Positions 32,879 to 41,939 of a stretch of 64,000 nt of DNA are shown in pieces. The notes under the pieces are model-generated. The model made no database searches and had not been told where the DNA came from. It saw nothing but the letters and a program-made list of their open reading frames with translations. Numbering within the stretch: the stretch's first letter is position 1; every line of letters starts with the position of its first letter. The position numbers and the translations under genes are program-made. This DNA comes from CADEEN01 sp963751775 (GTDB taxonomy: Bacteria; Pseudomonadota; Gammaproteobacteria; Burkholderiales; Burkholderiaceae_C). The stretch lies in NCBI GenBank assembly GCA_963751775.1, contig CAVVVW010000005.1, positions 11,573 through 75,572 on the forward strand, written 5' to 3'.

Positions 32879-34159
32879 CTAGCGGCGGCGCGTCTCGGGG
32901 CTGAGGATTTCCCTGGCCCGCTCGCCGGTGCCGCGACGCACGCTGCCGACGATCGCCGCCGAAGGGCCCGCGGCGAGCATCTGCGCAAAGGCCGCGCGCA
33001 CTTCGTCGGCAGTCACGGCCTTCAGCCGTGCCAGCGTTTCCTCGGCCGCGCGCAGACGGCCGTGCACGAAGACCTCGAGCGCCGCGTCTTCGAGCCGGCG
33101 CAGCGGCTTCTCGGCATCGTGCAGGCGGCGCACCACGATCTGGTTGCGCGCGCGCTCGAGGTCGACCGCGTCGACGGCCTGGGCCTGCGCACGCAACAGT
33201 CCCGTCACCTCGCGCAGGAACTCGTCGAACTTCTCGGGCGCCGTCGAGGCCTCGATGACGAGCTGGCCGCACATGTCGAACTGGTCGGCCGTGCACGAGG
33301 CGTGATAGGCCAGCGCGCGCTGCTCGCGCACGCGGGCCAGCAGCGGCGAACTCATGCCCTCGCCGAAGACGGCCGCGGCGACGAGGTGGGCGGCGTCATC
33401 GTCGCGCAGCGAAGGGATCGGGAAGCCGAGCACGACATGCGTCTGGCTGCTGCCCGACAGCGCGCGGGCGCGCACGGCACCGGCGTAGGTCGGTACGGCG
33501 ACCAGGTTCGGCGCGCCCTGCGGCATCGCGCCGAAGGCGGCTTCGGCCGCGCGCACGATGGCATCGGCGTCGATGGCGCCCGCGGCGCCGACGATCAGGT
33601 TGGCGCCCGTGTACTGGCGCGCGACATAGCGCACCAGCTCGTCGCGGCCGAAGCGTTCGATGTTGCGCCGGCTGCCGATCACCGGCTGCGCCACCGCATG
33701 CAGGCCGTAACAGGCGCGGTCGAACAGCTTGTAGCCGGTGGAGACCGGATCGTCGTCGTCTTCCGCAAACTCCTGCAGCAGCACCTGGCGCTCGCGCTCG
33801 AGTTCGGCCTCGGGGAATGTCGACGCCAGCACGATGTCGCCGAGCATGCGCACGAAGTCGGTCGCGTGGCTCGCCAGTCCGCGCATCTGGTAGGCGGTGT
33901 GGTCCTTGTCGGTGTGCGCGTTGACCTCGGCGCCCAGCCGCTCGGCATCGAGGTTGATGCGCTGCACATCGCGCTCGGCCGTGCCCTTGAAGGCCATGTG
34001 CTCGATGACGTGGCTGATGCCGTTCAGCGCCGCCGATTCATGCGCGCTGCCGGTGCGTACGAAGACGCTGACCGCGGCGGTGTGCAGGTGTGGCATCGGC
34101 AGCACGATCACGCGCACGCCATTGGGCAACTGGGCCAGCAGGGTGTCAGAGTGCGCCAT
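32879..34159 (-). CDS. M16 family zinc peptidase
   Basis: A 426-residue intact protein. The inverted zinc motif HVIEH (His50, Glu53, His54) sits in NGISHVIEHMAFKGT, with the distal ligand region LERERQVLLQEFAEDDDDP after it. This is the active-subunit type of mitochondrial-processing-peptidase-like or PqqL-like M16 proteins. No signal peptide is present, so it is probably cytoplasmic. The inactive partner subunit often found beside such genes is not here. Confidence 0.85.
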   Translation of the reverse strand: MAHSDTLLAQLPNGVRVIVLPMPHLHTAAVSVFVRTGSAHESAALNGISHVIEHMAFKGTAERDVQRINLDAERLGAEVNAHTDKDHTAYQMRGLASHATDFVRMLGDIVLASTFPEAELERERQVLLQEFAEDDDDPVSTGYKLFDRACYGLHAVAQPVIGSRRNIERFGRDELVRYVARQYTGANLIVGAAGAIDADAIVRAAEAAFGAMPQGAPNLVAVPTYAGAVRARALSGSSQTHVVLGFPIPSLRDDDAAHLVAAAVFGEGMSSPLLARVREQRALAYHASCTADQFDMCGQLVIEASTAPEKFDEFLREVTGLLRAQAQAVDAVDLERARNQIVVRRLHDAEKPLRRLEDAALEVFVHGRLRAAEETLARLKAVTADEVRAAFAQMLAAGPSAAIVGSVRRGTGERAREILSPETRRR

Positions 34160-34169
34160 GCGCGGCCGT

Positions 34170-34880
34170 TCAGAGCTTGGGGCCGCGCGGCAATCCGGCC
34201 TCGTCGTAGGCGCTGCGGTGCGCGTACCAGGCCCAGCCCAAGCCCGCGAGCGGCAGGACGATCAGTGCCAGCAGCCAGCGCCAGTTTTCGGCCATGAAAT
34301 CGGTTGCCCGCTGTGCCCACGCGGACTGCGCTGCGGGGGTCTTGACCGGCTGAGCCTGTGGCGCTGGTTGCGCAAGCGCGCGCTCGACGGCGGGTACGAC
34401 TGCGACGTCGCTTGCGCTGGCGGCCGGCACGGACTTCTCGGGTGCACGCCCCGGCGTTGCTGCCGCAGACGCCGGCGCACTGGAACGCGACGTGGGGCGC
34501 GGCGCGGGGCCGGGCGCTGACGCCGCGGTCGTTGGCGACGCGCGATCGTTCTGAGCCACTGTCGGCCGCGGGGCCGGCTTGTCCGGCACCACGCGGGGCT
34601 GCGCGGCAGAGGCAGGCCCCGTCGCCCCCGCATCGGCGGACGACGGCTGCGCTGCAGCCCATCGGCGATACAGGATCTTGCTGGCGCCGGCTTCGCAATT
34701 GCCGATGGCCTTTGCACCGGGCGGCACGGGTGTGTCGGCCGGCACGGCTTCCAGGCTGTAGCCGCGCACGCCGGTGGCGTCGATGCGCGCAGCCAACTCG
34801 CTCTTCAGCAGGTCGCATGCGTTGCTCTGCGCCTGGGCGCCGGGCGCAAGCAGCAGCAATGCGGTTTGCAGCATCGTCAT
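34170..34880 (-). CDS. DUF1161-like secreted protein with C-terminal membrane anchor
   Basis: A 236-residue protein. A signal peptide (MTMLQTALLLLAPGAQAQS) is followed by a ~65-residue domain (ACDLLKSELAARIDATGV through GASKILYRR) like DUF1161, then a long Ala/Pro/Ser-rich linker and a membrane helix (WRWLLALIVLPLAGLGWAW) near the C-terminus. ATG 34880 begins the signal peptide; a longer in-frame ORF upstream is less likely. It ends 11 bp before the M16 gene on the same strand. Confidence 0.6.
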   Translation of the reverse strand: MTMLQTALLLLAPGAQAQSNACDLLKSELAARIDATGVRGYSLEAVPADTPVPPGAKAIGNCEAGASKILYRRWAAAQPSSADAGATGPASAAQPRVVPDKPAPRPTVAQNDRASPTTAASAPGPAPRPTSRSSAPASAAATPGRAPEKSVPAASASDVAVVPAVERALAQPAPQAQPVKTPAAQSAWAQRATDFMAENWRWLLALIVLPLAGLGWAWYAHRSAYDEAGLPRGPKL

Positions 34881-35144
34881 GGTGCAAGAGATGGCGAGCG
34901 GTCGGCGCCCGAACACCAGGCCCGGCGTCGCCCCGACTGCGAGAATGGCCTTGAGCAAGCGGCAGGGCGCGCGCTGGGTCATGCCATCGAATGCGCCGAT
35001 GGCTCGTGTTCGGTCCGTGATGCTTGCTGTCGCGTTCATGCGGTGCTGCCCTGTGTCGGCAGCGGGCATTGTCTCAAGCCCGGCGGGCGGGTGAGCAACC
35101 GGCAGGCCGACACGGGCGCGCCGCCGCGTGGCAGCAGGGCGCGG

Positions 35145-35524
35145 CTACACCGCGGCGACGTGCTGCGCGATCTCGCCGGCGGTGGTGATCCACACCACCT
35201 CGCGGTGCCTTGCCAGGTGCGCGAAGGCGCGGCGCAGCTGGCGCAGGCGGAACGGCTGGCCGACGATCATCGCGTGCAGCGCGATGCCCATGACCAGCGG
35301 CTGCTCGCGCGACTGCTCGAGCATTTCGTCGAACTGGTCGATGATCATGTCGGCGAATTCCGCCGCGCTGACGTGGCGGCCGATGATGGCCGCGCTGTCA
35401 TTGAGTTCCTGCGGATAGGGGACTGCGAGGATGCGGCCGCTGCGCGTCTTCAGCCACACCGGCTGGTCGTCCATGCACCAGTCGAGTACGTAGCGGTAGC
35501 CGGCTTCATCGAGCAGGTCGGGTG
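35145..35524 (-). pseudogene. Truncated duplicate of the polysaccharide-deacetylase gene 3' end
   Basis: This 380-bp segment repeats 36336-36715, colinear and nearly identical by eye, and encodes the last ~125 residues of the same deacetylase (DWCMDDQPVWLKTRSGR through EIAQHVAAV). Homology stops abruptly at 35524, and the 5' two thirds of the gene is absent; a different small secreted-protein gene lies there instead. It has no start of its own except an internal Met. I call it a remnant of a partial tandem duplication. Confidence 0.8.
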
Positions 35525-35541
35525 CTGCAGGCTCCGCGGCC

Positions 35542-36006
35542 CTACTTCTTCAGGGTGTACGTGCCGACGGCCTCGGTCTTGCCGAGGACACCCTTGTAGG
35601 TGTATTGGCCAGTGATGCCGTGGTACTTCCCGGTGCCGCTCAAGAACTCGCCGCTTCCGGCGGCCCCGCCGCCCATCCCGGGATCGCGATAGCCCACCTG
35701 GCGCATGGTGATCGACGAGCCGTCCTTGAATCGCATCACCGAGTCGATCGTGACGGTGACCCGCCCCTTCTCGTCGCTCGCCCCATCCGTGCCCTCGTAC
35801 TTGACGTCGGCCGTCTCGCCCGTGCTCAGCACAGCCGTGCCGAGGCGGGTGAACTTGCCCCCGCCCATGGTTCCCGAGGCCACGGTGTACTTCCACGAGA
35901 TGTCCGCGCCCTGCGCCAGGGCGGGTACCGCCAGCAGGGCAGCCGCGGTGAGCCACCCAACCCAACCCGAAGCCAAACGGAGACGCGCCTTGCGAGCGAT
36001 GTCCAT
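35542..36006 (-). CDS. Secreted allene-oxide-cyclase-like barrel protein
   Basis: A 154-residue intact protein with an N-terminal signal (GWVGWLTAAALLAVPALAQG). The mature part is beta-rich and ends GTGKYHGITGQYTYKGVLGKTEAVGTYTLKK. This resembles small secreted AOC-barrel/DUF3224-like proteins, but the match is by general pattern only. GGAGA precedes the ATG. It is inserted between the two copies of the duplicated deacetylase segment. Confidence 0.6.
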   Translation of the reverse strand: MDIARKARLRLASGWVGWLTAAALLAVPALAQGADISWKYTVASGTMGGGKFTRLGTAVLSTGETADVKYEGTDGASDEKGRVTVTIDSVMRFKDGSSITMRQVGYRDPGMGGGAAGSGEFLSGTGKYHGITGQYTYKGVLGKTEAVGTYTLKK

Positions 36007-36335
36007 GAAATTCTCCTTTGATCAACGCTTGTCGTTGAAGCAGTACGAAGCCTCAACTTGATCCACGACAGCCCCTTGACGAACGACAGCATGCGCGTCC
36101 TGTTCCATCGAGCATTGAGAACGGTCAAGCAACGCTTTCTTGCGCTCGCGGGAAGGCAGTGAAATTCAAGACGATGTTCGTCGGCCCATCGTCTGGGCAC
36201 GTCCTTGAACGGTGGTTCCGGGTCGCAGGGCTCGATCGATCACCCGCGCTGAATCGAGGTTCGTGCCGACGGCAATCCGCCACGCAGCGGATTGGCATGC
36301 TGGCGTGCACGCGGGAGTATGGAGATGGGGTGACG
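36007..36335. other. Intergenic region upstream of the secreted barrel gene
   Basis: A 329-bp stretch between the barrel-protein start and the deacetylase stop. It must carry the promoter for the minus-strand barrel gene. I see no strong hairpin, repeat or RNA gene. A 61-residue minus-strand ORF (36125-36310) has no signal, motif or ribosome site, and I do not call it. Confidence 0.5.
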
Positions 36336-37203
36336 CTACGCGGCGGCGAAGTGCTGCGCGATCTGCCCCGCGGTGGTCAACCACACCGCCTCGCGGTGCC
36401 GCGCCAGGTGCGCGAAGGCGCGGCGCAACTGGCGCAGGCGGAACGGCTGGCCGACGATCATCGCGTGCAGCGCGATGCCCATGACCAGCGGCTGCTCGCG
36501 CGACTGCTCGAGCATTTCGTCGAACTGGTCGATGATCATGTCGGCGAATTCCGCCGCGCTGACGTGGCGGCCGATGATGGCCGCGCTGTCGTTGAGCTCC
36601 TGCGGATACGGGACCGCGAGGATGCGGCCGCTGCGCGTCTTCAGCCATACCGGCTGGTCGTCCATGCACCAGTCGAGCACGTAGCGGTAGCCGGCTTCAT
36701 CGAGCAGGTCGGGTGTGTGCTCGGTCTCGGCGATCCACGGGCTCAGCCAGCCGGCCGGCGCCGCACCTTCGTGCTGCGCGATGGTGGCGGTGACCGACGC
36801 GATCAGCGCGCGTTCGTCGGCCTCGTTCAAAGCCGCCTGGTGCTCGGAATTGGTGCGGCCATGCGAGGCGATTTCGGCCCCATGCGAGCGGAAGGCCGTT
36901 ATCAGCTGCGGCGCCACGCCCGTACAGCTCGCTGTTGATCAGCAGCGACAGCGGTAACCGGTGTTGCTTGAACAGCTCGAGCAGTCGCCATGCACCGACA
37001 CGGTTGCCGTAGTCGCGCCACGAGTTGTTCAGCACGTCGGGCGCCGGGATCCCGGGCACCAGGTCCTCGACCAGGCCTTCGCCCCAGGCGTATTGCTCCA
37101 GGTTCAGCGCGACGTAGACCGCCAGGCCCTTGCCGTTGGGCCAGCGCCCCTGCGGGCGGTCGACGATCGGCGAGTAGTCGTAGCGGCCATGGCTGCGCAG
37201 CAT
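36336..37203 (-). CDS. PuuE-like polysaccharide deacetylase family hydrolase (one frameshift)
   Basis: About 288 residues with NodB-type features: NGKGLAVYVALNLEQYAWGEG, DYGNRVGAWRLLELF, EIASHGRTNS, WLSPWIAETEHTPDLL. These allantoinase-like deacetylases act on ureide or cyclic amide bonds; the left-edge puuE tail belongs to the same family. An indel near 36917 breaks the ORF. It is the most promoter-distal of three minus-strand genes (GntR, racemase-like, deacetylase) at the start of the catabolic island. Confidence 0.75.
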
Positions 37204-37229
37204 CGGCGGGGCTCCTGTGTGATGGCGGA

Positions 37230-37976
37230 TCAGCCGGCGGCAGCGAAGCGGGCGGCGACGGCGGCGTCGACGTTGATCAGCTCGCGGCCGCTCGGTGCGG
37301 CGTAACTGCCGGCTCGCGGCTTGGGCAGGCCCAGGTGCACCAGCAGTTCGGCCTGCCGCACGGCGCAGGCCATGCAGTCGATCAGCGGCACCGGCACGTC
37401 CTGCTGCAGTCGCGCCGGCACACCGGCCATGACCGCGCCGGTGAGCACGATGGTCTCGGCGCCATCGCGCTCGATCAGGTCGAGCGCGCTCGCGACCAGT
37501 TCGCGGTCGAGTTCGTCGTGGGCGCCGCGCTGGTAGGCGGCCGCGCTTTCCAGCACGCGCCAGCCGGCGATGCGCGCCGCGAGCCCATAGGCGGTGACGA
37601 GTTCGTGGTACAGCGGCAGCACGCGGCGGCCGAAGGTGATCACGCCGATGCGCCCGCCGAGCATGCAGGCGGTGAGCAGGCCGGCCTCGGTCATGCCGAC
37701 CACCGGCACCGGCAGCAGTTCGCGTGCGCCGCGCAGGCCGGTGTCGTACGACACCGCGATCACCACCGCGTCGCAGCCGGGTGCGTGCTCCGAAACCAGG
37801 GCGATGGTCGAGTGTTCGCCGATCGCGTGCTCGGCGCGGCTGCCGATCACGCGGCCGCCGAAGCGGCCGGTCACGGCGACGATCTCGGTGCCGGGCGCGG
37901 CGCTGGCGCGGGCCTGGGCGCCCACCTTCTCGGTGACGATCTCGGAGGTGTTGGCGTTGACGACGAGGATGCGCAT
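37230..37976 (-). CDS. Hydantoin-racemase-like protein lacking both catalytic Cys
   Basis: A 248-residue intact Asp/Glu/hydantoin racemase superfamily protein (VVNANTS start; GMTEAGLLTACMLGG). In hydantoin racemases two Cys act as general acid/base, in IACFxDPGL and VLGCAGMAG. Here the matching strings are IAVSYDTGL (Val75) and VLTGAVMAG (Gly180), so neither Cys is present. The fold is clear but classical racemization is unlikely. The gene lies 15 bp after the GntR regulator and 26 bp before the deacetylase. Confidence 0.75.
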   Translation of the reverse strand: MRILVVNANTSEIVTEKVGAQARASAAPGTEIVAVTGRFGGRVIGSRAEHAIGEHSTIALVSEHAPGCDAVVIAVSYDTGLRGARELLPVPVVGMTEAGLLTACMLGGRIGVITFGRRVLPLYHELVTAYGLAARIAGWRVLESAAAYQRGAHDELDRELVASALDLIERDGAETIVLTGAVMAGVPARLQQDVPVPLIDCMACAVRQAELLVHLGLPKPRAGSYAAPSGRELINVDAAVAARFAAAG

Positions 37977-37990
37977 GGGGCCTCCCGGGT

Positions 37991-38755
37991 TCAGGCGAAG
38001 ACGGCGTCGAAATCGATCTCGTTCTCGGCGCTGCGCTGGAAGTCGAGCGAGGCCTCGACGTGGCGCAGGTGCTCGACCATCTGCGCGGCCGCGCGCTCGC
38101 CGTCGCGTGCCTCGATGGCGTCGACCAATGCGGCGTGCTCGTGGTACGGGCAGGCCGGCACGTTGGGCGCGTCGTAAAGGATGATGACCAGGCAGGTCAG
38201 CGTTTCCAGCTCACGCATCGTCTTGGCCAGGAAGCGGTTGCCGGCGATGTCGGCGATCACCTGATGAAACTCGCCCGACAGCCGGATGATGGCCCGCTTG
38301 TCGTTGGCGGCGCGCGCGGCCGACTCCTGCGCCACGTGATGGCGCAGGCGCTGGATGTCGCCGCGCTGGGCCAGCCGCGTGGTCTGGCGGATCAGGTCCG
38401 GCTCGATCAGGCGCCGGGCCGCGAAGACCTCGCGCGCCTCGTCCACCGTCGGGCTGCTGACGAACGCGCCGCGGTTCGGCAGCACCGTGACGATGCTGTC
38501 GTGCGCCAGGCGCTCGATGACCTGGCGGATCTGCGTGCGGCTGACGCCGAACACCTTGGCCAGTCGCTCCTCACCGAGCTTGGTGCCGGGCGGCAGTCGG
38601 TGCTCGACGATCGCCGTCAGCACGCGCTGGTGGATGACGTCGACGCTGGGCAGGGCTTGCCGGGCGGCTGCGGGCACGACCGCGACGGACTTGGCGAGCA
38701 CCGCACGGCGGGCCGGCGCGGGTTTGGGGCGGGGAGACGTTCCGGCTCTTGGCAT
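37991..38755 (-). CDS. GntR/FCD family transcription regulator
   Basis: A 254-residue intact protein. The N-terminal winged helix (RVLTAIVEHRLPPGTKLGEERLAKVFGVSRTQIRQVIERLAHDSIV) is followed by an all-helical FCD effector domain with metal-type His residues (SGEFHQVIADIAGN, HEHAALVDAI). It is divergent from the TRAP operon at 39069. Four near-identical palindromic sites in the shared gap, one of them touching its own start codon, suggest autoregulation plus control of the island. The effector is probably the TRAP substrate or a product. Confidence 0.85.
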   Translation of the reverse strand: MPRAGTSPRPKPAPARRAVLAKSVAVVPAAARQALPSVDVIHQRVLTAIVEHRLPPGTKLGEERLAKVFGVSRTQIRQVIERLAHDSIVTVLPNRGAFVSSPTVDEAREVFAARRLIEPDLIRQTTRLAQRGDIQRLRHHVAQESAARAANDKRAIIRLSGEFHQVIADIAGNRFLAKTMRELETLTCLVIILYDAPNVPACPYHEHAALVDAIEARDGERAAAQMVEHLRHVEASLDFQRSAENEIDFDAVFA

Positions 38756-39068
38756 TGTTGTATCCAAATCAGTTCGTGTTTTGAATCCAAAACATGGGCA
38801 AGTATATCCAGGCGGATCGGCTTGGCAAGCCTTGTTCTGCAGGCTACGAACGCGACTGGATGGCCCCTGGCCCGTTTGTTGCACGCTCCTACCGAACCGA
38901 TTCCGGGCCCGGCTCCGTGGCAGGATGCAGGGGTAAACACCAAGAAGATTGGATTCAATATGCTTGCCTTTTTGTATCCAAAACACTAATCTTCGCGTCC
39001 GCAGGATCGGACAGCGGCGCGCCGCGTCGGGGCAGATCGAAGGTTTCACTCAAACAGGAGCAGCAGTG
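38756..39068. promoter_or_regulatory. Divergent GntR/TRAP control region with four operator-like sites
   Basis: This 313-bp gap has four copies of a palindrome of form TTTTG-WATC-CAAAA. Site 1 is 38756-38769 (TGTTG TATC CAAAT); site 2 is 38779-38792 (TTTTG AATC CAAAA); site 3 is 38947-38960, reverse orientation (GATTG GATT CAATA); site 4 is 38970-38983 (TTTTG TATC CAAAA). Sites 1-2 lie at the gntR start and sites 3-4 are about 90-120 bp before dctP. This is the usual form of FCD-GntR operators (T-T-G-x-A-T-x-C-A-A). AGGAG precedes ATG 39069. Confidence 0.8.
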
Positions 39069-40073
39069 ATGAATACGACATGGGTTCGCAGCGCCGCAAT
39101 GGCGGCAGGTCTGGTGCTGGCGTGCGTCGCGCCGGCCTCGGCGCAGGAAAAGATCCGCATCGCCGGCAACTTCAGCGACAAGCACTCGTCGTCGATCGCG
39201 ATCGAGCAGTTCAAGAAGGACGTCGAGCAGGCCACCGGCGGCAAGCTGATCGTCGAGACCTTCCCCAACATGCAGCTCGGCGGCGCGCAGGAGAACGTCA
39301 CGCAGGTGCGCGCCGGCACGATCATGATGACCTGGGTCGGGATGGCCTTCCTGTCGCGCACGGTGCCCGAGCTCGAGGCGGTGAGCCTGCCGTTCCTGTT
39401 CCCGAACCGCGAGGTCGCCTACAAGGTCATGGACGGCCCGATCGGCGACCTGATCGACAAGAAGATGGAAGACAAGGGCTTCATCGCGCTGGGCTTCATG
39501 GAGCTCGGCGCGCGCCAGGTCACCAACAGCGTGCGGCCGATCAAGACCATGGCCGACCTGAAGGGCCTGAAGATCCGCCTGCAGCCCAACGAGACGCACC
39601 TGGCCACCTTCCGCGCGCTCGGCGCCAACCCGCTGGCGATGGACATCCGCGAGGTCTACTCGGCGATGGAGCAGAAGGTGATCGACGGCCACGAGAACCC
39701 GTACAACCTGATCTACGACAGCCGCTTCTTCGAAGTGCAGAAGTACGTCTCGAACACCGGCCACTTCTTCGACTTCATCGCTGTCGTCGCCAACCGCAAG
39801 AAGTTCCAGGCCTTGTCGCCCGAGTTCCAGAAGGCGATCACGACGGCAATGAACAAGGCCGTGGCCACCCAGCGCGTCGAGGCGGCGAAGGCCGACGTGG
39901 CGGCGCTGGCCGAATTGCAGAAGAAGGGCATGCAGTACGACGCGCTGCCGCCGTCCGAGCGCGAAGCCATGCGCAAGGCCACGGCCGGCGTCGTCGACGA
40001 CATCAAGAAGCGCGTCGGTGCCGACCTGGTCGACCGCGTGCTCGCCGAGGTGAAGAAGGCCTCGGGCTCCTGA
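39069..40073 (+). CDS. dctP: TRAP transporter substrate-binding protein (first set)
   Basis: A 334-residue intact DctP-type periplasmic receptor. The signal peptide ends ASAQ-E near residue 26. Family motifs: GGKLIVETFPNMQLGG, MADLKGLKIRLQPNETHL, AMEQKVIDGHENPYNLIYDSRF, and the QPN Arg-containing carboxylate-binding region. It should bind an organic acid or related ligand. It is the first gene of the plus-strand catabolic operon, just downstream of the four operator sites. Confidence 0.9.
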   Translation: MNTTWVRSAAMAAGLVLACVAPASAQEKIRIAGNFSDKHSSSIAIEQFKKDVEQATGGKLIVETFPNMQLGGAQENVTQVRAGTIMMTWVGMAFLSRTVPELEAVSLPFLFPNREVAYKVMDGPIGDLIDKKMEDKGFIALGFMELGARQVTNSVRPIKTMADLKGLKIRLQPNETHLATFRALGANPLAMDIREVYSAMEQKVIDGHENPYNLIYDSRFFEVQKYVSNTGHFFDFIAVVANRKKFQALSPEFQKAITTAMNKAVATQRVEAAKADVAALAELQKKGMQYDALPPSEREAMRKATAGVVDDIKKRVGADLVDRVLAEVKKASGS

Positions 40074-40117
40074 ACGATCAATTGATCGACTGATCGACCG
40101 CCTGCGGAGCACACGCC

Positions 40118-40669
40118 ATGAGTCGCCTACTGCCTTCGAACCTGACGCACCAGCGCGGCCCATTGCGCCCGCTGGCGCTGACCCTGCATGCGCTGGACAC
40201 CGTCGCCGGCTGGGCCATCATCGGCATGCTCGGCGTGATGGTGGCGGTGGTGTCGCTGCAGGTGCTGTTGCGCTACGCGTTGAACAGCTCGCTCGGCTTC
40301 GCCGACGAGATGTCGCGCCTGACCTTCGTCTGGTCGATCTTTCTGGGCATTCCGCTGGGCATCCGCCTGGGCGCGCACATCGGCATGGAACTGCTGAGCT
40401 CGCGCTTCGCGCCACGCGTGCAGGACATGCTGGCCCGCGCGATGGCGGTGGTGGCGGGCGCGATGATGGTCCTCGTCGCCTGGCAGTCGGCGGTGGTGGC
40501 CTTCGACCAGTGGGACGAGATGATGGCCTCGATGAACGCCAGCGCGGCCTGGTTCATCGTCGCCGTCGGCGTCGGCTGCGGCCATTCGGCGCTGCACCTG
40601 GCCTGGATCGCCCTGACCGGCAAGCCGACGATGACCGAAGCGGTGGCCGACGCGAATGAGCCTGCCTGA
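40118..40669 (+). CDS. dctQ: TRAP transporter small permease (first set)
   Basis: A 183-residue intact DctQ-type protein with four membrane helices (AGWAIIGMLGVMVAVVSLQVLLRYAL, FVWSIFLGIPLGIRLGAHIGME, and two later). The motif GFADEMSRLTFVWSIFLGIPLGIR is typical. It follows dctP by 44 bp, and its stop overlaps the start of the large permease. Confidence 0.9.
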   Translation: MSRLLPSNLTHQRGPLRPLALTLHALDTVAGWAIIGMLGVMVAVVSLQVLLRYALNSSLGFADEMSRLTFVWSIFLGIPLGIRLGAHIGMELLSSRFAPRVQDMLARAMAVVAGAMMVLVAWQSAVVAFDQWDEMMASMNASAAWFIVAVGVGCGHSALHLAWIALTGKPTMTEAVADANEPA

Positions 40670-41939
40670 TCATCTTCATCTTCCTCGGCATTGCCGTGCT
40701 CGGCATGCCGCTGGCGTTCTCGCTCGGCATCGGCGCGGTGGCCGGCCTGATCTACAGCGACGTCGACTTCAACCTGCTGCCGACGCGGATGATGAACGCC
40801 GTCAACGCGTTCCCGCTGATGACGATCCCGTTCTTCATCCTGGCCGGCGAGCTGATGATGAAGGCCGGCATCATGGAGCGCCTGATCGACCTGGCCAATT
40901 CGGTGGTCGGCCGGGTGCGCGGCGGTCTGGCCCACGTGACGGTGCTGGCCGGCATGGGCCTGTCGACGGTGTCCGGCGCGGCGGTGGCCGACGCCAGCGC
41001 GCTCGGCAGCACGATGATCCCGTCGCTGCGCAAGGTCTACGGCGTCGGCTTCTCGTCGGCGGTGGTGGCGGCGGCGGCGAATCTCGGCCCGATCATCCCG
41101 CCGTCGGGCGCGATGATCGTCTACGCCTTCATGGCCGGGCCGACGGTGTCGGTCGGCGGCATGTTCATGGCCGGCGTGATCCCGGGCCTGATCCTCGTCG
41201 CCGCGATGATGTTCCTGGTCTGGTACACCGCGGTCAAGCGCAACTACCCGCTCACCGGCGAGGCCTTCTCGTGGGCCAAGGTCGGCCACGAACTCAAGCG
41301 TTCGTGGGTCATCTTCCTGATGCCGGTGGTCGTCATCGGCGGCATCGTCGGCGGCGCCTTCACCGCCACCGAAGGCTCGGCGATCGCCGTCGTCTATGCG
41401 ATGGCGATCGGCTTCTTCGTGACCAAGACCTTGAAGATCGCCGACCTGCCCGAGGCCATGATCCGCACGGCGATCACCTCGGCGGTGGTCGGCGCGATGA
41501 TCGCCTTCGCCTCGGTGGTGACCTACATGCTCACGGTCGACCAGTTGCCGGCGCAGCTGACGGCGCTTGCTGCGCGGCATGACGCGCGATCCGCTGGTCT
41601 TCATGCTGCTGGTCTCGGTGGCGCTGTTCGTCGTCGGTTGCTTCCTCGAGTCGAACGCCGCCTACATCATGCTGGTGCCGCTGCTGCACCCGATCGCGCT
41701 TGCTGTACGGCATCGACCCGCTGCACTTCGGCTTCCTGTTCGTCTTCAACCTCGTGATCGGCATGCTCACGCCGCCGGTGGGGGTGGTGCTGTTCGTGTT
41801 GTGCGGCATCACCGGGATCAAACTGGGCGAGCTGGTCAAGCATGTCTGGCCGTTCATCGCCGTCATGTACGGGCTGCTGTTCGTCTGCATGTTCATCCCG
41901 AAGATCGTGCTCTGGCTGCCGCGGCTGATGGGCTATTGA
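40656..41939 (+). CDS. dctM: TRAP transporter large permease (first set, frameshifted)
   Basis: About 427 residues with a dozen hydrophobic segments. Family motifs: FPLMTIPFFILAGELMMKAGI, SGAAVADASALGSTMIP, NLGPIIPPSGAMIVYAF. Three breaks: an extra C near 40669 (CTGCCTG) and an extra T in GCGCTTG at both 41563-41569 and 41696-41702. Restoring GCGCTG at both places gives the expected TALLRGMTRDP and IALLYGIDPLHF. The ATG overlaps the dctQ stop. Confidence 0.9.

Noticed and set aside
38794..39069. Small plus-strand ORF in the gntR/dctP gap
   Set aside because: It overlaps the operator sites, lacks motifs and a ribosome site, and its composition is that of noncoding DNA.
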